Shown: positions 29,513-39,307, counted from the first letter of the stretch. The stretch: DNA of 45,424 bases from an uncultured Bacteroidales bacterium (GCA_903877385.1 CAIRDP010000049.1:1-45424); one strand, 5' to 3'. Program-made: numbers and translations. Notes: generated from the sequence alone by a model not told the origin.

Positions 29513-31918
29513 ATGGAATATACCGGGCTGCTCGACAATCTGCCGGGAATTGTTTATCGGTGCAGATACGACCGTAACTGGACCATGGAATTTATCAGCG
29601 ACGGATGCCTCGAACTTACAGGGTATTCGGTAAGCGACCTGCTGGGAAATTCGAAGCTTTCATATAACGACCTCATCCTTCCCGAAGACAGGGAAATGGT
29701 CTGGAAAGAAATAGGTCTGGATGTTGTTAAAAACAAATCCTATACCCTCGAATACCGCATCAGGACTGCCGAAGGGAAGATCAAGTGGGTGTGGGAAAAA
29801 GGCAAGGCAATTTATTCGGATGACGGAACGGTAAAGCACCTTGAGGGATTCATCAATGATCTCACCGAGAAGAAGCATACCGAACTGCTTCAGCAGGTAG
29901 TATTTGAGCTTTCCAAAGCCGCTCTCAGCGCTTCTTCCCTGGATGATATGTATTCTACATTACACCGCGAATTAAGCTATATCATTGATGTCAGGAACTT
30001 TTATATCGCAATATACAACGAGGCGGCAAATACAGTAACGTTCCCCTATCATGTCGACGATAAGGATAAATTCTCTTCCAGGCCCGCGGGCAAAGGGCTT
30101 ACAGGATATGTGATCCGTACAAAAATGCCCTTACTGGCTACCGAAAGCGATATTGCCGAGCTGAACAGAAAGGGAGAGATCGAAATCATTGGGACCCCGG
30201 CTAAGGTCTGGCTGGGCGTACCCCTGATAGTGAATGAAAAAGTTTTCGGCATCATGGCCGTTCAAAGCTATACCGACACTGAGCAGTATACAATAAAAGA
30301 ACTTGAGCTACTCAATATTGTAGCCGGACAGATCGCAACCATGCTATCACGCAGATCGGCCGAGAACGATGTAGCCAGGCAAAAAGCTTACCATGAACAG
30401 CTTTTCGAGGCCAGCATGGAAGCTATCATCATGATTGACGTTAATGCCACCGTGCTTTCGGTAAACTCGACATTCACCAGGTTGTTCGGGTTTCTTCCCG
30501 AAGAGATCATTGGTTCCAATATTGACCAAAAGATCACCAACCAGGATATCCTGGACGAAGCCCTGTCGGTCACCCGGAAGGCAATGGTTGGAGATCTTTC
30601 AGAGATGGAAACACGAAGGGTTCATAAAAACGGTCACCTTATTGATGTTTCCATCATTGTTACTCCTATAAGGCTTAATGGAGAAGTAGTTGGCGCATAT
30701 GGAATATACCGTGACATTACCGAAAGGAAAAAGATTGAGAAGAACCTCGTATTAGCAAAAGAGAAGGCCGAGGAATCGGACCGCCTGAAATCGGCATTCC
30801 TGTCGAATATGTCGCATGAAATCAGGACCCCCATGAACGCAATTATCGGGTTTTCAACCCTGCTGTCCGATCCTTCGGTAAGCGAGGAGGAACGCCTGGA
30901 ATTTATCAAAATCATCAAGGAAAGAGGCAACGACCTTATGAGGATCATGGACGACATAATCGACATTGCAAAGATAGAAGCGGGGCAGGTCAAGATTGAG
31001 ATCAGGGAATGCCAGGTCAACACCATGCTTTCGTCTCTCCTGATCACCATGAACGAATTAAGAAAAAAACATCTAAAGACCAATGTGGACCTGCTGTTTA
31101 AACCCCTGTCACCCGACAAGGATTTTACCATCATGACCGACGGCAACCGTTTAAGACAGGTCCTTACCAACCTGCTTGAAAATGCCTTTAAATTTACCGA
31201 TCGCGGCTCTGTGGAGTTTGGTTATACGTTTAAAACTGAGGAAACTTTAGGGCCGGTTATCGAATTTTACGTACGGGATACCGGTATAGGTATTCCGAAA
31301 GATAAACAGCAGGTTGTGTTCGAGCGATTCAGGCAGGCCGATGACAGCAGCACACGTAAATACGGGGGCACAGGCCTTGGCCTTACAATTTGCAAAAACC
31401 TGATGAGCCTGCTTAACGGGGACATAAGGCTTGAATCGGAAGAAGGGAAGGGAACTTCATTTTACGTCACCCTGCCACTTACTTCGGCAGTGAGCAAAAC
31501 GGCTCCTAAATCCGGGCCTAAACCATTACCGGAATACTCCGGCCTGCTCAATGGCAAAACCCTGCTTGTGGTCGAAGATGAGGAATCCAATTACTTCCTG
31601 CTCGAAAGGATACTGAAGCGTACCAATGCCAATGTTGTGTGGGCTAAAAACGGGATTGATGCCATAAACATGACCTCGGCCGGTAATATTGACCTGGTTC
31701 TTATGGATATCAGGATGCCGGTGATGGACGGGTATGAGGCAACGGCGGAGATCAGGAAATTCAACAGGACCATTCCCATTATCGCCCAAACTGCCTATGC
31801 CCTGAAAGGTGAAAAGGAAAGAAGCATGGCCGCAGGCTGTGATGGTTATATTTCGAAACCCATTGACCCGAAAGAATTTCTTGATACAATAATCAACATC
31901 CTTAACCCAAACAGGTAA
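29513..31918 (+). CDS. Hybrid sensor histidine kinase (PAS-GAF-PAS-HisKA-HATPase-REC)
   Basis: This is an 801-residue soluble kinase with no membrane helix. In order: a PAS_3 domain (about 1-120, with LTGYSVSDLLG and a PAC segment), a GAF domain (about 125-280), a second PAS domain (about 285-410), HisKA with NMSHEIRTPMN and phosphoacceptor His435, and HATPase_c with TGIGIPKDKQQVVFERF and YGGTGLGLTICK. The C-terminal receiver has acceptor Asp732 in LVLMDIRMPVMDG and the KP pair in ISKPID. It probably senses a cytosolic signal such as a small ligand or redox state. I chose the ATG at 29513 rather than a longer frame from 29315, because the longer start overlaps the end of the dehydrogenase gene and adds residues outside the PAS domain. 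No response regulator with an output domain is adjacent. Confidence 0.93.
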   Translation: MEYTGLLDNLPGIVYRCRYDRNWTMEFISDGCLELTGYSVSDLLGNSKLSYNDLILPEDREMVWKEIGLDVVKNKSYTLEYRIRTAEGKIKWVWEKGKAIYSDDGTVKHLEGFINDLTEKKHTELLQQVVFELSKAALSASSLDDMYSTLHRELSYIIDVRNFYIAIYNEAANTVTFPYHVDDKDKFSSRPAGKGLTGYVIRTKMPLLATESDIAELNRKGEIEIIGTPAKVWLGVPLIVNEKVFGIMAVQSYTDTEQYTIKELELLNIVAGQIATMLSRRSAENDVARQKAYHEQLFEASMEAIIMIDVNATVLSVNSTFTRLFGFLPEEIIGSNIDQKITNQDILDEALSVTRKAMVGDLSEMETRRVHKNGHLIDVSIIVTPIRLNGEVVGAYGIYRDITERKKIEKNLVLAKEKAEESDRLKSAFLSNMSHEIRTPMNAIIGFSTLLSDPSVSEEERLEFIKIIKERGNDLMRIMDDIIDIAKIEAGQVKIEIRECQVNTMLSSLLITMNELRKKHLKTNVDLLFKPLSPDKDFTIMTDGNRLRQVLTNLLENAFKFTDRGSVEFGYTFKTEETLGPVIEFYVRDTGIGIPKDKQQVVFERFRQADDSSTRKYGGTGLGLTICKNLMSLLNGDIRLESEEGKGTSFYVTLPLTSAVSKTAPKSGPKPLPEYSGLLNGKTLLVVEDEESNYFLLERILKRTNANVVWAKNGIDAINMTSAGNIDLVLMDIRMPVMDGYEATAEIRKFNRTIPIIAQTAYALKGEKERSMAAGCDGYISKPIDPKEFLDTIINILNPNR

Positions 31919-31919
31919 A

Positions 31920-32312
31920 ATGCAGGCCCCGGCCGGGAAACGGTTCTCACTCCGACAGAGAATAAGAAGTTTTGGCTTTGCCTTTAAAGGTATTGCAAGG
32001 GTTTTTGGCAGCCAGCACAACTTCCGCATACATGTTGCAGTCTTTGCCCTGGTCGTTTTTGCCGGCTTCTTTTTCGGGATCAGCCCGGCAGAATGGTGTA
32101 TTGTCCTGCTTGTATCGGCCCTGGTTTTATGCCTTGAGATCATTAATACGGCCATGGAAATGACTGTGGATATCATCTCTCCTGAATTCAGGGAGAAAGC
32201 GGGTATGATCAAGGACCTCTCTGCAGCTGCGGTGCTGCTTGCAGCCGCCACCTCTGTAATTACGGGACTTATCATCTTCGGTAAATATATACTTGCATTC
32301 ATTCATTCGTAA
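31920..32312 (+). CDS. dgkA: DgkA/UdpK-like lipid kinase
   Basis: This is a 130-residue inner-membrane kinase of the diacylglycerol/undecaprenol kinase family. After an amphipathic N-terminus (RQRIRSFGFAFKGI) come three membrane helices. The family signature is LEIINTAMEMTVD, whose Glu and Asn residues bind the nucleotide metal, followed by KDLSAAAVLLAA. Substrate (undecaprenol or diacylglycerol) cannot be told apart from sequence; the NFRIH segment resembles the Gram-positive undecaprenol-kinase type. The ATG begins 2 bases after the stop of the histidine kinase gene, so the two are probably translated together. Confidence 0.92.
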   Translation: MQAPAGKRFSLRQRIRSFGFAFKGIARVFGSQHNFRIHVAVFALVVFAGFFFGISPAEWCIVLLVSALVLCLEIINTAMEMTVDIISPEFREKAGMIKDLSAAAVLLAAATSVITGLIIFGKYILAFIHS

Positions 32313-32344
32313 TCAGCAAACACAAAACAAAATTTATAAGCCTT

Positions 32345-34438
32345 ATGAAAAAATCAATTCTGATTCTGCTTACCCTTGCATTGTTCGCAGGCTGGTCCTG
32401 TATAAGGGAGAAACAGTCGGGCGAAACAAAAGCCCCTCTTATCGCTAAAAGCATCGTCAAAGTACAGTCCGACCTGATGAGCCCTGAAGTATTGTGGGCG
32501 TTCGGAAGAATATCGGAACCCCTTGTTTCCCCCGATAAAAAAATGATACTTTACGGAGTTTCATATTACAGTCTTGAACAAAACAAAGGCAACAGGGAAC
32601 TGTTCGTTATGGATATTGACGGAAAAAACTGCAGGCAGATCACGCATACTGCTTTCAGCGAAAACCAGGCGACCTGGTCGGCCGACGGCAAAAAAATAAG
32701 GTATATGAGCTCCGAAAGCGGCTCTATGCAGCTCTGGGAGATGAACCCCGATGGGAATAACAGGATACAGCTCAGCGATATCCCCGACGGGATCAGCGGT
32801 TACCAGTATTCACCTGATGATAAAAAATTGCTTTATACTGCCGATGTACAGGCGAAAAACCCATTGCAGGATCTTTACAAAGACCTCCCCAAGGCTACCG
32901 GTAAGGTCTATAATGACTTTATGTACCGGCATTGGGATACCTGGGTTGAATCCTACGGGCATGTGTTTGTAACCGATGTTGTAAAAGAGATGATCAAAGG
33001 GGGAAAAGACATCCTCAAGGATGAACCATATGAATGTCCCCTTCAGCCATTCGGCGGCATGGAACAGATCTGCTGGAGTCCCGATGGCAAGACCGTCGCT
33101 TATACCTGCCGTAAGAAAACAGGGGTGGCCTATACCCTTTCAACCAATTCCGACATCTACCTTTACCAACTCGATAACGGAACAACGGTAAACATCACCG
33201 AAGGAATGATGGGGTATGACGTGGCTCCCGTTTATTCTCCCGACGGGACTAAAATCGCATGGCAAAGCATGGAACGCGACGGGTATGAATCGGACAAGAA
33301 CCGTTTGTTCGTTTACGACCTGGGCAGCAAGTCTAAAACCGATTATTCGAAAAATTTCGACCAGAGTTCCGAAGGGCTTGCCTGGAGCGACGACAGCAAA
33401 TCAGTTTATTTTATCAGCGATTTCCATGCAACGGACGAGATATACCAGCTTACTCTGGCCGATGGCAAGATCCGTAAGATCACCGAAGGCATCCACAATT
33501 ATACAGGCGTTATCCCTGCAGGCGATAAGCTGATAGCAACCAGGGTCTCAATGTCGTCCCCTCTCGAAATCTATTCAGTTGATCCTGCCAGCGGAAAAGA
33601 CACCCAGCTTAGTTTTGAGAATAAAGATATTCTTGACCAGTTGGCATTCGGCAAGGTAACTCAGAGGTGGCTTAAAACAACCGACAATAAAATGATGCAA
33701 ACCTGGGTGATCTATCCTCCTCATTTTGATTCCACCAAAGTGTATCCAACCTTACTTTATTGTGAAGGCGGACCACAAAGTACCGTAAGCCAGTTCTGGT
33801 CGTACCGCTGGAACTTCCAGATGATGGCGGCCAACGGCTATATTATCGTGGCCCCCAACCGTCGCGGACTGCCCGGTTTCGGTAAGGAATGGAACGAGCA
33901 GATCAGCGGTGATTATGGCGGACAGAATATGAAAGATTACCTTACTGCTATCGATGCCTTATGCAAAGAGAAATATGTAAACAAGGACAAGCTGGGTTGT
34001 GTGGGCGCCAGTTACGGCGGTTTTTCGGTATACTGGCTGGCCGGCAACCATAATAAAAGGTTTAAGGCATTTATCGCCCATGACGGGATGTTCAACCTCG
34101 AAGCCCAGTACCTTGAAACTGAAGAAATGTGGTTTGCAAACTGGGATCTTGGCGGGCCTTTCTGGGATAAAAACAACAAGGTCGCCCAGCGCACATATGC
34201 CAACTCACCCCATAAATTCGTCCAGAACTGGGATACGCCTATACTGGTTATTCATGGCGGACTTGATTTCAGGATCCCTTATACCCAGGGAATGCAGGCC
34301 TTCGATGCAGCCCTGCTTAAGGGTATTCCTGCCGAATTCCTCTATTTCCCCAACGAAAACCATTGGGTGCTTAAACCCCAGAATGGGGTTTTATGGCAGC
34401 GTACATTCTTTAACTGGCTGGACCACTGGCTAAAATAA
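32345..34438 (+). CDS. S9-family prolyl oligopeptidase-type peptidase (lipoprotein)
   Basis: This is a 697-residue serine peptidase. The N-terminus is a lipoprotein signal (LFAGWSC), so it is probably membrane-attached in the periplasm. Residues about 60-420 form a TolB-like beta-propeller with repeats such as WSADGKKIRYMSS, YSPDDKKLLYTAD and WSPDGKTVAYTC. Residues about 440-697 form the alpha/beta-hydrolase domain with catalytic Ser556 (GASYGGFS), Asp641 (HGGLDFRIP) and His673 (NENHWV). The family releases dipeptides or acyl-amino acids from short peptides. Length and order are normal. The sirtuin gene starts 6 bases downstream and is probably co-transcribed. Confidence 0.94.
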   Translation: MKKSILILLTLALFAGWSCIREKQSGETKAPLIAKSIVKVQSDLMSPEVLWAFGRISEPLVSPDKKMILYGVSYYSLEQNKGNRELFVMDIDGKNCRQITHTAFSENQATWSADGKKIRYMSSESGSMQLWEMNPDGNNRIQLSDIPDGISGYQYSPDDKKLLYTADVQAKNPLQDLYKDLPKATGKVYNDFMYRHWDTWVESYGHVFVTDVVKEMIKGGKDILKDEPYECPLQPFGGMEQICWSPDGKTVAYTCRKKTGVAYTLSTNSDIYLYQLDNGTTVNITEGMMGYDVAPVYSPDGTKIAWQSMERDGYESDKNRLFVYDLGSKSKTDYSKNFDQSSEGLAWSDDSKSVYFISDFHATDEIYQLTLADGKIRKITEGIHNYTGVIPAGDKLIATRVSMSSPLEIYSVDPASGKDTQLSFENKDILDQLAFGKVTQRWLKTTDNKMMQTWVIYPPHFDSTKVYPTLLYCEGGPQSTVSQFWSYRWNFQMMAANGYIIVAPNRRGLPGFGKEWNEQISGDYGGQNMKDYLTAIDALCKEKYVNKDKLGCVGASYGGFSVYWLAGNHNKRFKAFIAHDGMFNLEAQYLETEEMWFANWDLGGPFWDKNNKVAQRTYANSPHKFVQNWDTPILVIHGGLDFRIPYTQGMQAFDAALLKGIPAEFLYFPNENHWVLKPQNGVLWQRTFFNWLDHWLK

Positions 34439-34443
34439 TCCGG

Positions 34444-35241
34444 ATGGAGAACCAGATAAAAAGAGCTGCAGACCTCATCCTGAAATCAAGGTTCACTACT
34501 GCGTTTACCGGGGCAGGGATTTCAGTCGAAAGCGGTATCCCTCCCTTCAGGGGGAACGATGGAATCTGGACGAAATACGATCCGAAATCTCTTGAAATTG
34601 CCTGGTTCATGAGCAATCCCGTTGAATCATGGAACATTATCAAGGAATTATTCTATGACTTTTTTGAGGAGGCAAAGCCCAATAAGGCACATCTGGTTTT
34701 AGCCGAAATGGAAAGGCGGGCCCTGCTTGGGAGGATTATAACCCAGAACATCGACAACCTCCACCAGGAAGCCGGGTCAAAAGAAGTGTATGAATTCCAT
34801 GGCAATTCAAAACGGCTTATTTGTCTTGACTGCCGCAAGTTCTATGCAGTAAGTGAAATCAGCCTTGACCATATCCCTCCTACCTGCAGGCAATGCGGGG
34901 GGTTGCTGAAACCCGATTTTGTATTCTTCGGAGAAGGCATCCCCCAAACGGCGCTTGCTGCGTCGTATGAAGCGGCAACTATCTCGGATGTGTTCCTGGT
35001 CATCGGAACTACCGGTGATGTAATGCCGGCAAACCAGATCCCCTATATGGCAAAATCGGCAGGTTGCAAAATCATCGAAATCAACACTGAACCCTCAAAC
35101 TACAGCGGGGATATTACAGATATCTTTATCAGGGGGAAGGCCGGGGAAACAATGAAAAAACTGGGGGCGGCATTATTTACCACGCCCCTGGATAATGATC
35201 AGGATGGTATAGATCAGGATTTTGAAATCCATGGCCAGTGA
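34444..35241 (+). CDS. cobB: Sir2-family NAD-dependent protein deacylase
   Basis: This is a 265-residue sirtuin. The NAD-binding motif is TGAGISVESGIPPFRG, the TQNID motif is TQNIDNLHQ, the catalytic His is in YEFHGN, and two CxxC pairs (CLDC, CRQC) would hold Zn2+. The end of the Rossmann fold is visible in LVIGTTGDVMPANQ and IEINTEP. It would remove acetyl or other acyl groups from lysines using NAD+. The last 23 codons overlap, tail to tail, with the end of the glycosyl-phosphate transferase gene on the other strand. That tail (LDNDQDGIDQDFEIHGQ) goes beyond the conserved domain. The gene symbol is by family analogy. Confidence 0.92.
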   Translation: MENQIKRAADLILKSRFTTAFTGAGISVESGIPPFRGNDGIWTKYDPKSLEIAWFMSNPVESWNIIKELFYDFFEEAKPNKAHLVLAEMERRALLGRIITQNIDNLHQEAGSKEVYEFHGNSKRLICLDCRKFYAVSEISLDHIPPTCRQCGGLLKPDFVFFGEGIPQTALAASYEAATISDVFLVIGTTGDVMPANQIPYMAKSAGCKIIEINTEPSNYSGDITDIFIRGKAGETMKKLGAALFTTPLDNDQDGIDQDFEIHGQ

Positions 35242-36588
35242 CATGTTCTCAATGTAAAGCAGGTCGAATTTTAAACGTTCGATCATCTGTTCCAGGTTTT
35301 CAGCATAGCCATATTTTACCTGTCCCCAGGAAGTGATTCCCGGTTTCACCTTATGCAAAAGCTTGTAATGAGGAGCGCTTTGCGTAACTAGGTTGATATA
35401 ATACTGGCGTTCGGGGCGTGGGCCTACAATACTCATTTCCCCTTTAAGCACCGTAAAGAACTGGGGGATCTCATCGATACGGAATTGCCTCAGGACTTTT
35501 CCCACCCGGGTTATTCTAGGATCATCCTTTGAAGAGAGCTGGGGGCCGTTCTTCTCGGCATCCTGTATCATCGTCCTGAATTTATACATGATAAAAGGCT
35601 TGCTGCGCAGTCCAATCCTTTCCTGTTTGAAAAACACGGGGCCGGTTGTTGTTAGTTTAATGATCACTGCCGTGATTATCATTACCGGCGATAACAATAA
35701 CAGTGCAATGACCGAAAAAGCAATATCGAAAACCCGCTTCAGCGACATCTGCCAGTCGGGCATCAGGTCAGGATATATCTGGATAAGGGGGGCATGAAAG
35801 ATGGAGGTTGTTTTGACCGATCCCATCAAAATATCCTGCATCGCAGGGATTATCTTGATTACAACATTAGTATCCTCCAACTGGGTAATGATATTTTCGA
35901 TGGTGTGGTTCTCGGAGTGCTCGATGGCAATGACTACTTCCTCAATATTGAATTGTTTAACCAAAGCGCTGAGATCCTTAGTCTCGCCAATATGCGGCAG
36001 GAATTCCGACAGCTTGTAGTTCGTATACCCTTCAACGTTAACAAAGCCCACAAATTTATTCCCGGATGATTTTTCCTGGTTTTCGATCTCTTTGTAAATG
36101 GCAAGGGCGTTACCGTTGCTGCCGACGATAATAGTGCTGAACCCTATCAGTTTATGATGTATCTTGTAGGCTGTCCTGGAGGTGAGGATAAACCTGAAAG
36201 TCGCCGTAAAGAAAAGATGCAGGAAAAAGAGCACAAAGAAGAATTCAATATAGGTTCTCTGTGTAATGATCATATCATCCAGGATCAGGGAGAAGAAGAG
36301 TATTGTAACCCCGAGCAAGCTGATGAGGAAAGTCTGGGCAAATTCGCGTAAACGGGCTTTCCTGTATATCTGCCTGTAAGTTCCAATCAGGGTGTACAAC
36401 GCCAGCCAGAACAGGCCGATCACAACAAGCCCGTAGTAAAGTTTCGCATCATCAAGAACCACGTGGAAATGATCCATCACTCCATGGTCAACCCTGTATT
36501 TGCGGTAAATGAAAAATAATGTCCAGGCAAGGATAGCGGCCAGAAAGTCGGCTGTTATATATTTGATCACCTGAACCCGTTTATTCAT
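35173..36588 (-). CDS. Polyprenyl glycosylphosphotransferase (initiating sugar-phosphate transferase)
   Basis: This is a 471-residue inner-membrane enzyme that starts exopolysaccharide or capsule synthesis by moving a sugar-1-phosphate onto undecaprenyl phosphate. The N-terminal half has four to five helices and a CoA-binding-like region (TIIVGSNGNALAIYKEIE). The C-terminal transferase domain has KRVFDIAFSVIALLLLSPVM, KQERIGL, YKFRTM, DEIPQFFTVLKGEMSIVGPR and KPGITSWGQV. I chose the ATG at 36588; a TTG at 36612 would overlap the upstream lipoprotein gene. The gene lies 7 bases after that lipoprotein gene and is the last of a three-gene block. Its 3' end overlaps the sirtuin gene antisense. 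The exact sugar is not predictable. Confidence 0.93.
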   Translation of the reverse strand: MNKRVQVIKYITADFLAAILAWTLFFIYRKYRVDHGVMDHFHVVLDDAKLYYGLVVIGLFWLALYTLIGTYRQIYRKARLREFAQTFLISLLGVTILFFSLILDDMIITQRTYIEFFFVLFFLHLFFTATFRFILTSRTAYKIHHKLIGFSTIIVGSNGNALAIYKEIENQEKSSGNKFVGFVNVEGYTNYKLSEFLPHIGETKDLSALVKQFNIEEVVIAIEHSENHTIENIITQLEDTNVVIKIIPAMQDILMGSVKTTSIFHAPLIQIYPDLMPDWQMSLKRVFDIAFSVIALLLLSPVMIITAVIIKLTTTGPVFFKQERIGLRSKPFIMYKFRTMIQDAEKNGPQLSSKDDPRITRVGKVLRQFRIDEIPQFFTVLKGEMSIVGPRPERQYYINLVTQSAPHYKLLHKVKPGITSWGQVKYGYAENLEQMIERLKFDLLYIENMSLAMDFKILIYTILIIIQGRGK

Positions 36589-36595
36589 CGTGGCT

Positions 36596-37516
36596 TTATT
36601 TACTTGTAACAATTTTCACATTATCAATAACCATGACCCCCTGCGTGAGACCCGTATCCAAAAAGCCCCCGAAATAAACCCTGAAATGATCTATTCCCGT
36701 CGTATAGTTGAGGGCCGGTGTAAGTTCAATATAGATCTTTTTTGATTTGCCGTTCGTGGGATTCAGGTTAATAATGGGCAGCTGTATGAAAGCAGCAGCC
36801 CCCGTAAGAATTACACCGACCGTGAGAATAGTGTTTGTGTTATAATTCATTTCAAGGTATACCGTGGCAATAGGGATAACATAATCAGTATGAGACTGGG
36901 CTTCAGCAAAATCATGAGCCGTATCGGTAATCATAATGGCCGAATGCAGGCCTTCAATGGTCAGAGGCGAACCCTCGGGGGTCGTTTTAACGGGAACCGT
37001 GCTCCGGTTGGTGGAATCAAGGCTTATTGAAGACCCTTCAAAGTCCTCTTTCCACATGAAACTGGCACTGGTGGCGTAAGTCGTCCTGATTGTCTTCATC
37101 CTGGTAACGCTGTCCATCCCGAATTTCATGTTATAATTGATCGGGGCGTAGAAATCATAGGCGGTGCGGGTGGCAGAAATCCCGTTTTTCTTGATGCCGG
37201 CAAGTACAGTCACCTTATGTGTTCCGCTTTGCAGAACAGGGAATTTGGCAGGCATCTCAAAAGCTCCGATCAGCTGCCCGTCAACATACACCCATGCGTC
37301 TGTAACATTATGTGAAGCCGAGCCCTGGGTGGAATAATCACTGTAGATGGAGATGGAATCGATGCTGAGGTAAGCGGGAATTTCCTGGCTCCCGCTGAAT
37401 TTTTCGCAGGATGACAGGACAATAATACCCAGAAGAAACAAGCAAAATCCCCCAACAATCCTGGTCCCCGGCATGAGCATTAAAATAATTCTTGTTTCAA
37501 AACGCCTTTTCAGCAT
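36596..37516 (-). CDS. Lipoprotein of unknown function with a PEGA-like segment
   Basis: This is a 306-residue protein with a signal ending VLSSC (about residue 37 from the first ATG). The start may be one of the ATGs at 37480 or 37474, which would give a more usual signal length. The segment WVYVDGQLIGAFEMPAKFPV followed by SGTHKVTVLAG resembles a PEGA-type beta unit, in which a ligand-like peptide is presented. The rest is strand-rich. It lies between the oxidoreductase and glycosylphosphotransferase genes on the same strand, which suggests a link to surface polysaccharide or envelope assembly. Confidence 0.75.
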   Translation of the reverse strand: MLKRRFETRIILMLMPGTRIVGGFCLFLLGIIVLSSCEKFSGSQEIPAYLSIDSISIYSDYSTQGSASHNVTDAWVYVDGQLIGAFEMPAKFPVLQSGTHKVTVLAGIKKNGISATRTAYDFYAPINYNMKFGMDSVTRMKTIRTTYATSASFMWKEDFEGSSISLDSTNRSTVPVKTTPEGSPLTIEGLHSAIMITDTAHDFAEAQSHTDYVIPIATVYLEMNYNTNTILTVGVILTGAAAFIQLPIINLNPTNGKSKKIYIELTPALNYTTGIDHFRVYFGGFLDTGLTQGVMVIDNVKIVTSK

Positions 37517-37564
37517 GAATATTGTTAAATAAATCCGGAAAAGAAACTAACATTTTCGCGGGAA

Positions 37565-38551
37565 TCAAACGAGCCGCTTAACTGAATTGGTTATTTCATC
37601 AATGATCATATAAGCAACTTCCAGTGCGCGATAACCGTCTTCAATGGTGACGGGAGGTACAGTATTGTTAATGATCGCCGAACAGAAGCTCTCAAGTTCC
37701 GATTTTATTGCATTATTGGGTTTTACCTCAGGTTTGAGGAACGAGATATGCCTCATCCCTTTTCCCGGCCCCAGGTCGAGGGGCATACCGAATCCCTGGC
37801 CGGTACTTCCAGGCTCATCAATCCGTATTACTTCCAATTCCTTTTTAAGGAAGTCTATTGAAATATATGCATCCCTCTGAAAGAAACGCGATTTACGCAT
37901 ATTTTTCACAGAGATCCTGCTGGCAGTAAGATTTGCTACGCAACCGTTCTCAAACTCTATGCGGGCGTTGGCAATGTCGGGGGTATCGCTCACAACTGCG
38001 ACACCCGATGCGCTGATATTCCTGATTCCGCTCTTTACCACCGACAGGATGATATCAATATCGTGTATCATCAGGTCAAGGATCACGGGCACATCGGTAC
38101 CTCGCGGATTGAACTGCGAAAGACGGTGGCCCTCGATGAACATAGGGCCGGCAAAGAATGGCTCTGCCGCCAGGAATGCAGGATTAAACCTTTCAACATG
38201 GCCAACCTGAACTTTTACCCTGGCTTCACCGGCGATTTTAATGAGTTCCCGGGCCTGGTCAAGAGTAGTCACTACAGGTTTTTCTATAAATACATGCCGG
38301 CTTTTTAAAAGCGATTTCGAAGCACAGTCAAAATGCGATATGGTGGGAGTAACTATATCAACCACATCTACCGTGTCGACCAACTCATCAAGTGAAGAAA
38401 ATTTCTTCACCTTGAATTCCTGTTCAACCCGGTCGGCTATGCTGGTATCCGGGTCGAAAAATCCACAGAGGTTATATTCAGGAATTTCCTTAATGCACTT
38501 GAGATGGATTTTGCCCAGGTGGCCGGCTCCAAGGACTCCGATTTTAAGCAT
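37565..38551 (-). CDS. Gfo/Idh/MocA-family oxidoreductase
   Basis: This is a 328-residue NAD(P)-dependent enzyme. The N-terminal Rossmann fold shows GVLGAGHLGKIH and the acidic strand end GFFDPD, and the middle carries the family signature FIEKPVVTT with its catalytic Lys. The C-terminal half is the usual beta-sheet substrate domain (GTDVPVILDLMIHDIDI, with the conserved HD pair). Such enzymes act on sugars or nucleotide sugars. It is the first gene of a block that ends with a sugar-phosphate transferase, so a role in making a sugar precursor for a surface polysaccharide is reasonable. It has its own promoter-like box. Confidence 0.92.
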   Translation of the reverse strand: MLKIGVLGAGHLGKIHLKCIKEIPEYNLCGFFDPDTSIADRVEQEFKVKKFSSLDELVDTVDVVDIVTPTISHFDCASKSLLKSRHVFIEKPVVTTLDQARELIKIAGEARVKVQVGHVERFNPAFLAAEPFFAGPMFIEGHRLSQFNPRGTDVPVILDLMIHDIDIILSVVKSGIRNISASGVAVVSDTPDIANARIEFENGCVANLTASRISVKNMRKSRFFQRDAYISIDFLKKELEVIRIDEPGSTGQGFGMPLDLGPGKGMRHISFLKPEVKPNNAIKSELESFCSAIINNTVPPVTIEDGYRALEVAYMIIDEITNSVKRLV

Positions 38552-38567
38552 ACCGGGTATTTTTTTG

Positions 38568-38575
38568 CAAAGTTA
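38568..38575 (-). promoter_or_regulatory. Putative -7 box upstream of the oxidoreductase gene
   Basis: On the minus strand TAACTTTG fits TAnnTTTG exactly and ends 17 bases before the ATG at 38551. No clear -33 partner is seen. Confidence 0.45.
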
Positions 38576-38630
38576 GTCTTTTAAGATTTTGAAATTACTA
38601 TTTTCGTGAAAAATTTCCCCGCCGAAAATC

Positions 38631-39296
38631 ATGAAACTCTCTAAAAGACAAGATACTTACCGTCACCAGGGACTTAGGAACCAGCTGATCAAGGTAATCC
38701 GGATGAAAGGAATTTCGGATGCACCCGTACTTGCAGCGATGGAGAAAGTGCCCAGGCATTTCTTTTTCGACTCCTCCTTTCTCGAGTACGCATACGAGGA
38801 CCAGCCGTTCCCGATCGGGGCGGGTCAAACCATTTCGCAACCCTATACCGTCGCGTTTCAATCGTCCTTACTCAGGATAAACAAAGGCGACAAGGTGCTT
38901 GAGATCGGGACAGGAAGCGGATACCAGGCCTGCATCCTTGCTGAACTCGGAGCCAAGGTATTCAGCATTGAGAGGCAGAAGTCACTTTACGACAAAACAA
39001 GGATACTGTTATCGGAGATGGGGTACCAAAGGATAAAATTGTTCTATGGGGATGGTTATAAGGGTCTGCCGTCATACGCACCTTTTGACAAGGTGCTTGT
39101 AACCGCCGCAGCTCCGTATATCCCGGAACCCCTCATCCGCCAGCTGAAACCGGGAGGTATCCTGGTAGTGCCTGTTGGGGACGAGACCCAGGTAATGACC
39201 ACGATACACAAGATTTCAGAAACCGAGACACGCAGGGAGGAACACGGCAACTTCAGGTTTGTTCCTATGCTTGAGGATAAGGCGAAGGATCATTAA
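38631..39296 (+). CDS. pcm: Protein-L-isoaspartate O-methyltransferase
   Basis: This is a 221-residue cytosolic repair enzyme that methylates damaged isoaspartyl residues with S-adenosylmethionine. The family motifs are VPRHFFFDSSFLEYAYEDQP, IGAGQTISQPYTVA, the SAM-binding VLEIGTGSGYQACILAEL, FDKVLVTAAAPYIPEPL and LKPGGILVVPVG. Length and order are normal. The gene diverges from the oxidoreductase gene and converges with the CcmF-type gene, 11 bases apart at their ends. Confidence 0.95.
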   Translation: MKLSKRQDTYRHQGLRNQLIKVIRMKGISDAPVLAAMEKVPRHFFFDSSFLEYAYEDQPFPIGAGQTISQPYTVAFQSSLLRINKGDKVLEIGTGSGYQACILAELGAKVFSIERQKSLYDKTRILLSEMGYQRIKLFYGDGYKGLPSYAPFDKVLVTAAAPYIPEPLIRQLKPGGILVVPVGDETQVMTTIHKISETETRREEHGNFRFVPMLEDKAKDH

Positions 39297-39307
39297 AGCA
39301 TTGAATT

